Assembly: GCA_013397795.1 (NCBI GenBank) | Contig: VZTJ01000548.1 | Coordinates: 62,001-126,000 of the forward strand | Source: Orthonyx spaldingii | Lineage: Eukaryota > Chordata > Aves > Passeriformes > Orthonychidae | Length of the DNA stretch: 64,000 bases | Direction: 5' to 3' | Shown: positions 51,237-61,520 of the stretch, one piece after another | Position numbering within the stretch: position 1 is the first letter of the stretch | Layout: each line of letters opens with the position of its first letter | Position numbers and translations under genes: made by a program | The notes under the pieces: model-generated | What the model saw: the letters and a program-made list of their open reading frames with translations, nothing else | What the model was told of the DNA's origin: nothing | The model's database searches: none

Positions 51237-52625
51237 AAATACATATCAAATTAAGAATTAAGAGTGTTTTCATAAAATTATATTTTTTTTCTGTGAGGTC
51301 TTAAGATGGCTAATTGCTGAAATCTATCAGGGATCAAAGGTGAAAATATGTCCATTTTTTGAGAATGTGGTCAATAACTTTTTAAAGGGACAATTTTATA
51401 TTACTGGTTCAGTGGAATCTAAGCAAGCCAAAGGAATGTTATTACTGAAGCATGCATTCTGAAAAAAAATATAAACAATTTAAAATAACAAGAGCTGAGT
51501 CATTGAAGTTTGCAAGATTTCATTTAAAACTCTTTATTTTTCCTTCCTTTAAAAATTAAAAAAGAACAAACTATAATAAAAGCCAAAATCGAATGACTTC
51601 TATTTTATAAAAATAATCCTCTTATATTGACCCAAGCTGAATTATGTCTGAATATCTTATTTCATAACAGACTTCATATATAGTTACATTTTTATGATGT
51701 AAGGGGAAAAGCCGATCAAAGTGAAGAAACTAGATGTGTGGTAGGAGCTCAGTTACAGCCAGTTCTACGGCTTGCCTTCTTTCTTCTTCACCTGGCCAAG
51801 CTCTTGATCAGTCTCAAATTATATGTTTTTTCTCACTAGACCCCGCTAGACAACCCTTACGATATTCCAGGTCTGGGTAAAGGATTAAGGCATCCTTGAA
51901 GGAGGTCTTCAAGATTCCCCTTTAGAGTCCATGGGCCACCATTTCTTACTCTGCCAGAAGAGACGAGCATTTAGGCATTGCTTCAATTCTCTTAGAACAA
52001 AGTAATGGCAAGTGTGCTTCTGCTGAGGTAGATATCAATACTTAAACATTTTGACTAGTCATTTTCTTCATGGAAACTTCAGCCAGTACAGGTCCCAGTC
52101 CAGAAGAACTATCTCAGAAGTGTCTGCAATAGGAAGTGAATGATGTTTTCTCTTTCAGTTGAACCACTGAGTGGATGTATAGACTGAGAAGCAGAAAAGA
52201 GATAAATGATCCTGTTGCTAACCATCCTTTGTTCCTAAAGGCATTTGTGACATGGACACATATAGTGCACCTTGAGGACTAATGGTAGTAGATGGATGAG
52301 AGTTAGTGGCAGCTACTCTCTGACATATTTACAAAAAATCTTTGTTTAACAAAGGTGTGTTCATTCCTTTTTGTAGATATTTTCATTAATAACTTGGATA
52401 CCACAGTTGCAGTAAATAGTGTAAGCTTGTAAGCTGCTGCTCCAACTGTTTAGTATGTGTTGGATTTGTTCAGGTCCATGTTCTTAACTGACCTGCAGTG
52501 CACCTGGCTGTTGCTTGCTTGATTAACCATGCTTATTATGCAAATGAGAAGCATGGCTGAGAGGAGTCTGAAAAATCAGAACACAGCAAAATATAAAATA
52601 CCATACTAAAAACAACTCAGAAACA
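51237..52625. other. Gene-free interval between two CR1 pieces
   Basis: AT-rich unique DNA, no gene supported. A short stretch near 52375-52430 (ATATTTTCATTAATAACTTGG) translates to DIFINNLD, loosely like the FINDLD segment of CR1 ORF2 that lies upstream of the fragment at 52626. It could be an eroded part of the same insertion, but this is too short to assert. Confidence 0.5.
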
Positions 52626-52930
52626 AAGTGGCACTCCAGAATCTGGCAGTTCCAAACCAAGAGGCTGACTGCAATTGGAAGCAAAAGTACCAGAACCTGG
52701 GGGTCCTTGTGAACACCAAGCTGAACATAAGCCAGCAACTTACCCTTGCCACAAAGAAGGCTAAACATATCCTGTGTTATATTAGGCAAAATACTGCCAA
52801 CAGGTTGAAGGAGGTGATCTTTTCCCTCTGCTCCGCACTGGTGAGGCCACACTTTGAGTATTGTGTTCAGTTCTGGGAGAGAGGCATAGACATCCTGAAG
52901 AGAGTCCAACAAAGAGCCACAAAGATGATG
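52626..52930 (+). mobile_element. CR1 LINE fragment, ORF2 C-terminal region (plus strand)
   Basis: The plus strand encodes, without interruption, NLGVLVNTKLNISQQLTLAT followed by KKAKHILCYIRQNTANRLKE and VIFSLCSALVRPHFEYCVQF, then ILKRVQQRATKMMKG. This is the conserved C-terminal stretch of CR1 ORF2 after the reverse-transcriptase domain. The usual 3' UTR and 8-bp tail are missing: the homology stops at GATGATGAAGGGA, where a large GGGAA-type array begins. The frame is part of a longer open frame (52628-53068) whose end is encoded by the microsatellite. Confidence 0.92.
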
Positions 52931-53060
52931 AAGGGAAGAAGGAAGGGAAGGAAGGGAAGGGAAGGGAAGGGAAGGGAAGGCAAGGCAAGGCAAGGCAAGG
53001 CAAGGCAAGGCAAGGCAAGGCAAGGCAAGGGAAGGGAAGGGAAGGGAAGGGAAGGGAAGG
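52931..53060. repeat. Compound GGGAA / GGCAA / GGGAA pentanucleotide array
   Basis: Irregular GGAAG units (52931-52954) become regular GAAGG (to 52980). Then exactly ten CAAGG units follow (52981-53030), then six GAAGG units (53031-53060). The variant unit differs by a single G-to-C change and forms one uniform internal block, as if one mutated unit had been amplified inside an older array. Opposite-strand readings give spurious serine/leucine/proline or alanine/cysteine-rich frames of up to 195 codons. Confidence 0.98.
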
Positions 53061-55855
53061 CCACCTAAATGCACTCTCCATTTTTGATCATAACATTCCT
53101 TTTGCATCAATCATTTCCCTTCTGAACATGTCCAGATATGTCCTGGACTAGATGAATTTGCTCCTTGCACATGATCCTGGATCTCACAAGGTAGACATCT
53201 CTCTCTGAAATTAACAGCAAGAGTTATCTCCTGTACCTGCCTAACAAATCCACATAGGACTGAACTTTCACAAACACAGTTACAAGTGCAGGCACTAGAG
53301 CCCAGCTTCTGTATAATTTCTGTTGTACCTTACATCTTCAGGGGGAATTGCTGCTTTCCACTGTATGCTGAATTAATTTGGTAATAAATTACATTGCCCA
53401 AACTGAAAAACATTTTTGGGATTAGGGAATTAAACTCAGGGTATCCCCAGCCAAGGGTATTGAATTAAGCTGTTATGTACTCTCCCACGCCCTTAGACGT
53501 GTATGCCTTCAATAGAGGGCTGAAGATCTACACTCTGAGGAAAACACTGAAGCCAAGTCTCTGCACTTTGACTAGTCTTTAAGCATTAAACTGATGTGCA
53601 AATTGTGACCACTGCCAGCATTTTTCAAAATCATGCTATGCTTAATATTTTCCACTGTATTCTGACTTGGTGGATATATCTCTCATAGGAGGCAAAATAA
53701 ATATATATACAAAAAATTTGGTTTTATCCTGAGAATTTATTAAAAATTTTGTTAAAACTACCCTCATTACAGAAATATTTATAAAGTTACTTTTAATTAT
53801 ATGACCTACCAATCCTTTTCAAGTGTGTTAACTGTAATTAATTCTCCTTTTTTTATTTCAATATAGGTGAACTGCTAAAACAGGGCATAGAAATATTAAG
53901 GTTAGCTTCCTAACATGTTGCTTAAAGGCAAAATTCATTACAGTGACAACAAAAAGATTCAAATGGTTAAATTTCAACCAGACTGAATTTCTACTACCAT
54001 GATGGATACATGAAGCAATTGCATGAAGACAGAACCTGGCTGTGCTTCATCCAGGACCCCGCTTCATTCCACACTCCCACTGTGGAATCAGTTCCTTCAA
54101 GTCCCCAAACCTAGTTGTGCAGGCCAGAAGTCTTCAGATTTTCAGTTATCTGTGTTGAAGTGAACACTTTCAAACTCTGTATCAGTGAATACAGAAATTA
54201 AGGCTGTCATTTACTGTAGTTTGATTATAGACTCACTTTCCTGACTGATGGAGAATAAATCCTTTCAAAGTACAAAACTCAATAAAATTAGGAAAAAAAT
54301 CAGTCATAAGGAAGGCATACCAAAATCTTCCTAGTGAAATATGTTTGGTCATAACATGATACTTTTAATTTCAAAACACCAGAGATGAACATTTTACCTT
54401 TGAAGACAATGTCAGGAAAAATAAGGAAAAAACCATCTTCTAATTTTAATTTTGATTTTCAAAAATTCAAGCATTTTTATTTCAATTTTTCATCTTTTAT
54501 TCATATATAAAATTAAATGTATTTTATTGATTCCTCCACTTATTTCTTTATGCTGTCTTCCACAGTAACTTCTTGATATTTTTATGTCTTCTGCCAAAAT
54601 CTAAATGGTAAAAATAGGCACAAAAAAGGTTCCAGACATCTTAGTTTCTAATGGATCTACAGATAATAAGGAAAATGTATTTTAGTAACAGTGATCAAAA
54701 TTATGATTTTTTTAATTAGAAACATAAAAATGTATTGGAAAATTCTAAAATAAAAGAAGCATGAAAAGAGATTTAGGATAATTTTCTAAAAGAATATCCT
54801 TTCCTCACAGCTTTTTCACTAAGTTGTTAATTATTCTTTGCAGCCTGAAAGTCACATATTCTTCAAGCATTTAAGTGTGAAAGGGTACAGATAAATCAGC
54901 AGGTGCCTCTTTGCTTTTCCAATAATATAAATAGCTTTAGAAATCCACCTATGTATCCCAGGGACCTTCTCAATTTTTTGAACATTCAGACCGTATCAGT
55001 TTTGACGTATGTTTGAAGAATGGGCAAAGGTTAGGGCTTGTTCCTATTTCATCTGAGTTGGTTTGGCCATGATGATTCAGAAGGAACTCATTCGTTCCCA
55101 TGGCAATACGGTGAATTCTGTAAAACTCTGCTTCTGTCATTGCAAATAAAGCTTTTTTTTTGGTGAAAAAATACCAGTTGAAAGAAAATATCAGGTAATA
55201 GACAAACCTAAGGTCCTTGAAGATAAATAATTAATTTCAAAGGGATTTGCAAGTAATTCCTAAACTGAAAATATGTCAGTAGAAATCTGAGAGGACTCCA
55301 GTATGAAAAAGTGCAGAGGAACGCCAGGTAGGAATTCTTAATAAAATAAGAATTTGAGAAGTTCTATTCTGGGACAGATTTTGTCATGTGGCCACCCTTG
55401 GGTATCATGAAGGGTTCTTAAAGCCAAACCCAAATAGCTACCAAAGTAACAGCAAGTAATGTCTTTGCACCTCCAACTCCTCAAGGGTGTGAAACCATTC
55501 CCCAAAGTTCACCTTGGTAGGGCTTTAAAGAAAGGAGGACACATTCCTAAAAGGGTGGCCTGGCAGGGAGCATGAAGCTTCTCAAAGAAAGCAGGAATAG
55601 GCTTTTTGGTAAGAGGGTCAGGATGGCCATTTCTTCCCCTGTAGTTTTTCCGGACAGCACCACAGGGCATTACCCAGGTCATTACAACAAGAATTAATGC
55701 ATTGTATATCCAACTAAAAAAGCAATTTGTTTTTTTTTTTAGAAAGCATGAACTATTACTTAAAATACTCCATTTTGGCTACAGTTGCCATGAACCTTCA
55801 AGATGTAAGAACAGTGATGAATCTAGTTCTCTGTTATCTCTTTATTCATAGCCCC
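53061..55855. other. Gene-free interval
   Basis: AT-rich unique DNA; CR1 sequence does not resume after the array. A patch at about 54980-55160 keeps several CpGs (ACCGTAT, GACGTA, TTCGTT, TACGGT) and is free of low complexity until a T9 run at 55153; it is noted as a weak conserved-element candidate. Short frames carry no domains. Confidence 0.55.
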
Positions 55856-55945
55856 ACAGGAAAAAACAACCAAACAAATCCAAACAAAACAAACGAAAAA
55901 CCAAACAAACCCAAATTCTAAATTGTCATAAATCATACCAAAACA
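55856..55945. repeat. A-rich CAAAC-type low-complexity patch
   Basis: Loose repeats of CAAAC and CAAAAC on an A-rich background. It encodes a spurious NKTNEKPNKP-like lysine/asparagine/proline run. Confidence 0.75.
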
Positions 55946-56089
55946 AAACAATCAAAACTTAATTGTGAAGATCAGCAGTTTTACCAGTTAACACTGATAT
56001 ATCACAGTTATCACTTCATGGGAGTAAAATGAATTTTCACTGTATAAAGTGTGGAATTATTAGCACAGTCTTTCTTATTCTAAAGCAAA
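55946..56089. other. Unique AT-rich spacer
   Basis: Nothing recognised. Confidence 0.7.
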
Positions 56090-56152
56090 TTGCATTAATT
56101 AAAACTAAACTTTAAAATTTAAAAATAATTGCATAAATTAAAACTAAACTTT
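56090..56152. repeat. Local 24-bp direct repeat, 39-bp period
   Basis: TTGCATTAATTAAAACTAAA at 56090 continues with CTTT; a copy differing by one base (TTGCATAAATTAAAACTAAA plus CTTT) is at 56129-56152. The bases between are A/T-rich. Probably one slippage or duplication event. Confidence 0.85.
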
Positions 56153-56499
56153 GCCAAATCATTTTTCTTCCAATACAACAACAGCATGTTAGCGGAAAAG
56201 AAAAACATGCAGGGTTGTGTTTAGGTGGGATGTCTTTTGCACCCCCAAGCAAAAACTGAATTAAGTTAATTTCACTGAAAGTGATTTAGGAAGGATGTTA
56301 GTCCATTACCTGCTTTGTGTCTTAGAAAAGTGGCTCACTACACACACAGAATATACCTTCATCATTTTCTTAATGAGTAATTAATGCCATAATCAAAACA
56401 GTTACCATCTCTCTCATTAATTCTATGTGAATATTTATGTTTCAGTCACTAGTGCTTGATTTCTGTTTAGTGTTCCAAGCATACGTAGAACCAAAAAAC

Positions 56500-57300
56500 C
56501 ATAGAGTCATTGAATCATAGAATGGTTTGTGTTGGAAGGGACCTTAAAGATTGTCTAGTTCGAACTCCCCTGCTATTTACAGGGACACCTTTCACCACGT
56601 TGCTCAAAGTCTCATCCAACCTGGCCTTGAACACTTTCAGGGATGGGGCATCCACAGCTTCTCTGGGCAATCCATTCATTCCAGTATTCACCACCCTCAC
56701 AATAAAGAATTTCTTCTTTATAGCTAATCTAAACCTACTCTTTTTCAGTTTGAATTCATTCTCCCTTGTCCTGTCACTATATGTCTTTGTAAAAAAGTCC
56801 CTCTCAGTCTTTCTTGTTGCCTTCAGGTAGTGGAAGGCTACAATTAGGCCACCCTGAAGCCTCCTCTTCTTCAGTCAGAAAAAACCCAGTTGTCTCAGCC
56901 TTTTGTCATAAGAGAGGTGCTCCACCCTTCTAGTCTTCTTGGCTGCACTCCCCTGGACACTCTCCAAGGTCTATGTCCTTCCTGTGTTGGACACCCCAGA
57001 GCTGGATGCAATATTCCCAGCAGGGTCTCACCAGAGCAGAGCAGAGGGACACAATCCCCTCCCTCCCCTGCTGCCCACAGTGCTTTGGGTGCAGCCCAGG
57101 ACATTTGGCTTTCTGGGCTGTGAGTACATGTGGCCAGGTCATGTCCAGCCTGTCACCCACCAGCACCCCCAAGTACTTCTGGGTAGGGCTGCTTTTGATC
57201 TCTCCATCCCCAGACTGTGTCAATACTGGGGTTTGCCCCAACCTGGGTGCAGCACCTTGCACTTGGTCTTTTTAATCTGCCTGAGATTCCCATGGACAAG
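56500..57300 (-). mobile_element. CR1 LINE, ORF2 C-terminus plus complete 3' end (minus strand)
   Basis: On the minus strand this copy encodes KYLGVLVGDRLDM (near 57170), then LTAQKAKCPGLHPK and LCSALVRPCWEYCIQLWG followed by VQHRKDIDL, the conserved C-terminal part of CR1 ORF2, in a frame ending at about 56930. The 3' UTR follows, ending in three 8-bp terminal repeats that read on the plus strand CATAGAGT, CATTGAAT, CATAGAAT (56500-56523). It is 5'-truncated near 57300. Base changes such as LLERVQ-type positions altered to LGECPG mark it as a dead copy. A 220-codon plus-strand frame (56939-57601) is an antisense shadow. Confidence 0.95.
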
Positions 57301-60039
57301 TATTTGCATGTGCTTTATTTGCATTCAAGTTAGTCTCGACGAAATGAGTAGGTCATTTTTCATGATCACTTTTTCTTTATCATCATCATCCTTACAAGCA
57401 GACCTCTGCCATTTTCAGGCCATAGGCATTACCTCAAATTTTACTCGGAAAATTTGGAAACAGACCTGTCAAATAGAAACTGAAGGTAGCTATAGCCCTG
57501 TTTCAGTTCTATTTTGGATCTTAACTGAATTGTGCATCTGTTTTCAACTTCCATTAGTACTATTTATTAGTGTTCCAGTCAACCTGCAGAGTCATCATTA
57601 GATGATCATAATTTTAGTTTGCTAAAACATTGCAAACATAGACTAGCACATGACAGGAAGAAGCCTTCAAAACAAATAGATTACAATCTAGATAATTCCT
57701 GCTCTCAGAGTCACACCCTGCTTTTAATTTTAGTGGTGAAAATGAGGAAAAAAGTGGGCAAACTCATTCATTTTGGTTTTGGTTTGAGATGTGAGATATA
57801 GGTGAGTTCTCTGCTGTTCAAATCAGAAGTGAGACAAACAAGATAACATCTTGAATCTTTAGTTGTACTCCTGTTCATTCATGATATGCACATATGTAAC
57901 TGGGCCAAAATGATCATCAACAAAATGGGTAAATTCCTTCTCCACCTACATAGTCAGCGGATTGATATGATGGACAGTTTATTTATTACATACTTATAAT
58001 ATAATACAGGGAAAATCTACTTTCTTGTATTGTCGTCCACATTTGTCCTCATGCTTTTGGAGCTCTGCATTAAGGGTTTGGGTTTTTTACCTTTACAGGG
58101 ATGTTTTATCACTGTAGACAGACACAACTGATAGCAAACATCTCTGAGCATGCTGTGTCTCAATTTCTGGATCATCTTTCCAGACCCAGGTCTTCCTTCT
58201 GTCAGAGGTTGTACCACATTTTGGAAAGCAGCAGAGGAATTTTGCTCCTGTAGTTCTTCTGCCTCAGCTCATCTTCTAGTGAATTAGATTCAGATATTGA
58301 ATAAATTGGATCTCCTGCTGCTACAGACTGTGACTTTTTGTCTGTGCAGAGCCACAGATTTATTTTATTGTCCTTATTTAGGGGACTGTAGCTCTGGGCA
58401 GAGAGAGGTACAGGCACCTTGTGGCAGGTGCATGTGAACCACCTCAGTGAGCTCCGTCAGTTGTCCAAAAATTGAATTCTTTCATGTTTTGAACCACTTC
58501 AGCAAATTGCAGTATCTTAAGGCAGAACTCTGAGAGTGAAGCTGCTGCTGGGGAACCCACCACAGATAATCTTCAGACAGGTCAGGGTAAGCTCTGCTTT
58601 ACCAAGGCATGGAGACAACATAGCTCTGCCAATGCACACATTAATGATGAACTGAGGATTATGTCACTTTCAAATGCAAAGGCTCTATGTGGACCCTACA
58701 AGTAAAACTATAGCCAGAAGAAATTAAGCTCCTCAGCAATGATAGAAACAGCCAACTCTTATTTTCAGGTAGGAAACAAATGGCAACAAATCCTATATGC
58801 CATGCAATCAACTGCAACATTCATTTATTATTAAAAAATCCATTTTAACACTGTTTACGTGCTACTGTAGTCCTCATAAAGAAGACTGGAGAGGTTGCTC
58901 AGACAGACACTAAACAAGGGTGTATAAGGCATACAGCATCTCCACTGTGTCTTAACTCGTCCAGTGAGACCAACAGTCCTCATGATCTGGTGATTATTTT
59001 AACTTAACCATGACAACTGGTGTTGACCTCCTCTCCAAAAGCAACAGAGATGAAACATAAATATCATAACAGTTGCTCAGAGGAAGAACCCATCTCACAT
59101 GCAGTTTTATGAATCTATCAATGTTCCATAGGTGATGTCAGAAACAGGAATCCAGTCAATGGCCACTCAGCAGAGTTCTTTGGGACTGTTCCCATCACGT
59201 GTGAGAAATGCAGCTCTTGAACTGGGATTCTTAAATGTCAAACACCATCAACAGGTTTTTTATTTTAAGCTCAACAATGACCACACTTTTAACCTTGACT
59301 CTTGCCAGCACAACATGGTGCTCACACACACCAGCACCCTGAGTCCCTTGCAGTACCTTGCAATAACACTGCTGTGTGACATCGTGATAGTGAGAATGGG
59401 GAAACCAAACTGGAGGGTGAAAAAATCTTTACAGGTGGAACAATCACATTTTATCACACTGTTCCAAATTTTATCATTAAAGATATTGCTCCTGTTGCTG
59501 TGTCCTCTATCTTTTTAACAGTTTGTCCCATACAGACCATGCATGTATTGATATGCTCTGACAAACAGCATATATATGGCCGAGTTAGCATTGTACCATG
59601 CAACTGTTAGGGACCAGTTTTATATAGAAATAAAATAAGTCTTATCAAATATCAATATCTGCTTGGGGGAACATGACTTAGATTGTCAAAGGGAGCTTGG
59701 AAAGCTATCTGAAAAAAATGGGTTTTAAATAATTATACCAGTATAACTACCATGCAAAACTGCTTCCCATCAGATTTTCATGTTGAGTATAAATGTGTCT
59801 TATGCTAGTATAGAATATTCATCTTCCTAGACAAAAATATCTATACAATAAAAAGTGTTTTCCTAATAAATATAGTGATAACCCATTTGAAGGTGATTTG
59901 TATTGCTTTTTCATCAATGGACTAGCTGAAGTGGTAGACTTTCAGTTAAGATTTATACTATTTATTTCAATAAATGGTATGAAGAGAGGGTCAACACAAC
60001 ATACAATGATTTTACAAAGCTGGTGTTTAGTTTCACTTC
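57301..60039. other. Gene-free interval
   Basis: Unique AT-rich DNA. Two consecutive minus-strand frames, 58202-58417 and 58017-58217, are fairly hydrophilic and overlap by a few bases in different phases, but I recognise no family and neither starts with ATG. A 128-codon ATG-started plus frame (59132-59518) ends in leucine-rich sequence and matches nothing known. No repeats were recognised. Confidence 0.55.
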
Positions 60040-60470
60040 AGTTTGAAGCAACACCTTCTCACCTGTGTCAAATTTGTAATGAAAAATTAAAACCGGCAGA
60101 TCACAGTTCCAGGCTACGCCAGACTTAGAGGTTCGGGGTAAGCAGCTGAACTCCAAATATGGAAATTTGGAAATGCCTATGCCCACGATTTCTGACTCAA
60201 TATGACAAAGAAGCAATAGCCCAAAGACCTGATATTTTTTGTCAGGTGAACTGCAGAAGACTTGAGCCTGACAATTTGAAAGCTGCATCTTTGTCCATCT
60301 GGAAGATTGGTAAAACTGGGTTATACAATTTTGCGAAAAAACAAACATTACAAATGGAACCCACAACACGAGTTCAGCCAGAACAATGCCTAATGACACC
60401 CAGAGATCCAACAATACTAAAATGTCACCATGGAATATTTCATATATCATGAACTAAAGTTCTTCAGTGA
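60040..60470. other. CpG-retaining block, open on both strands
   Basis: Over about 430 bases the sequence is unusually free of stops: a minus frame of 162 codons (59962-60450) and a plus frame of 97 codons (60159-60452) overlap. CpGs are retained (CCGGCA, TACGCC, TTCGGG, CACGAT, TGCGAA, CACGAG). The plus-strand reading is hydrophilic (PTTRVQPEQCLMTPRDPTIL) and the minus one hydrophobic. It may be an eroded gene or repeat fragment, or a constrained non-coding element; no family was recognised. Confidence 0.3.
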
Positions 60471-60515
60471 AAATATTAAGTCAGTGAATTCCTTAATATC
60501 TCAGTCTCCAAGTCA

Positions 60516-60535
60516 NAGTGAAAAAAACTGTCCTT

Positions 60536-60567
<32 letters not shown>

Positions 60568-60605
60568 CAAAAAGAAAGAAAAAAAAGAGAGAGAGAGAGG
60601 GAGAA
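60516..60605. repeat. Poly-A (A30) followed by AAAG/GA-rich purine run
   Basis: A single unresolved base (N) at 60516 precedes 30 consecutive A residues at 60537-60566, then GCAAAAAGAAAG and a (GA) run to about 60600. This is a purine-rich low-complexity block where sequencing evidently struggled. No retroposon body was identified upstream. Lysine- and phenylalanine-rich frames across it are artefacts. Confidence 0.93.
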
Positions 60606-60652
60606 GCAGTTCTGATCATTCATTGATTTCAAAGCAGATACAAACCAAAAGT

Positions 60653-60757
60653 GAAAACCTTCCCAAGTCAGGTTACTGGTAGGAAGGTAATGATTCATAC
60701 TGCTTCTATTACAGCTAGGGAAAAATGAACCTATCTGGATATGAAACAGAAATAAAA
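60653..60757 (+). repeat. Dispersed direct repeat, copy 1
   Basis: The core GATTCATACTGCTTCTATTA continues with CAGCTA (60692-60717) and GGGAAAAATGAAC to 60730; it matches copy 2 at 61456 at 25 of 26 core positions. The upstream GAAAACCTTCCCA (60653) also has a counterpart before copy 2. The element is not simple sequence, so it is either a low-copy repeat or a local duplication. Confidence 0.75.
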
Positions 60758-60885
60758 CATCAAGACATGTAGGTTCTACCAGTGAACTATTAAATTGAAG
60801 TTTAAAAATTGGCAACACACCAAGTAAAAAACTGGAATTGTTAGATCTGCTGCCTGATTCTCAAATCAAATCATTTTGGCTTAAA

Positions 60886-60955
60886 AGAAAAAGGAAAAAA
60901 AAAAGGGCGAGAAGGGGAGAAAAAAAACCAGGAGGGGTTGAAGAGAGAGAGACAT
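60886..60955. repeat. Purine-rich low-complexity stretch
   Basis: Almost unbroken A/G on the plus strand, with runs of A and GAGAGAGAGA toward the end. No function is implied. Confidence 0.8.
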
Positions 60956-61369
60956 TTTAGCTGAACCACCTTCAAATCCATCTGCATTTATCCAGATGAA
61001 ACCTCAAAACCTTTTGAGGTCTGTTAATTGTTACCCTGCTGCTCAAAAGTCCCTGTGTCATCCATCAGAGATTTTTAACCTTAGTAAGTATAGGATAATG
61101 AGTGCTTATATGGCACAAAGGAACTACAGTGCACACAAAAAATAATGATTTTGTCAGTTACAAAAAAAGTATTTAGTACCATAAAGTGATTTTTCCAGTG
61201 TTGCAGTCAACTGCCTTCAATGTCTGTTGTCTCCAACGCTGAGTGAATCACCTTTTAAATATATATAAAGATCTCCTGTGAAATCACTTTGTCAGTAGCT
61301 CAGCTGCACAAGGTAGAGATAACCTATATCAAAAATTCCTAACAGGGACTGTGCTTTCTTAGCAGGTCT

Positions 61370-61520
61370 TTGAAACCTTCCCACTCAGTGACCTCAGGCT
61401 CCAATGAGTCACTGTAAAAAAGTCAAGCTGCTGTATGTAGGTAATGAATGCACGGATTCATACTGCTGCTATTACAGCTATGAAAAAAAAAATGAACACT
61501 TCTGAAAATGAAAATCTGTG
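61370..61520 (+). repeat. Dispersed direct repeat, copy 2
   Basis: Begins with GAAACCTTCCCA, has about 40 extra bases relative to copy 1, then GGTAATGAATGCACGGATTC at 61440 leading into the shared core (61456-61481), an A10 run, and AATGAAC. It lies about 765 bases downstream of copy 1 in the same orientation. Confidence 0.75.

Noticed and set aside
52375..52430. Possible extra CR1 segment (DIFINNLD)
   Set aside because: Only eight residues resemble the CR1 FINDLD segment; too short to annotate as a separate element.
52523..53110. 195-codon minus-strand open frame, longest-looking protein with 146-codon plus partner
   Set aside because: Its middle is the translated pentanucleotide array and the rest is antisense to CR1 ORF2; pentamer repeats without stops keep all frames open.
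56939..57601. 220-codon plus-strand open frame
   Set aside because: It is antisense to the minus-strand CR1 ORF2 end and 3' tail and then runs into unique DNA; no protein-like features.
58017..58417. Two consecutive hydrophilic minus frames
   Set aside because: They start at GTG rather than ATG, are in different phases and match nothing I know; too weak to call a pseudogene.
59132..59518. 128-codon plus frame
   Set aside because: No domain recognised, leucine-rich end from T/C-rich DNA; no exon signals that set it apart.
60430..60818. Lysine-rich plus frame and phenylalanine-rich minus frame
   Set aside because: Both are made by the A30 and GA-rich runs and span an unresolved base.
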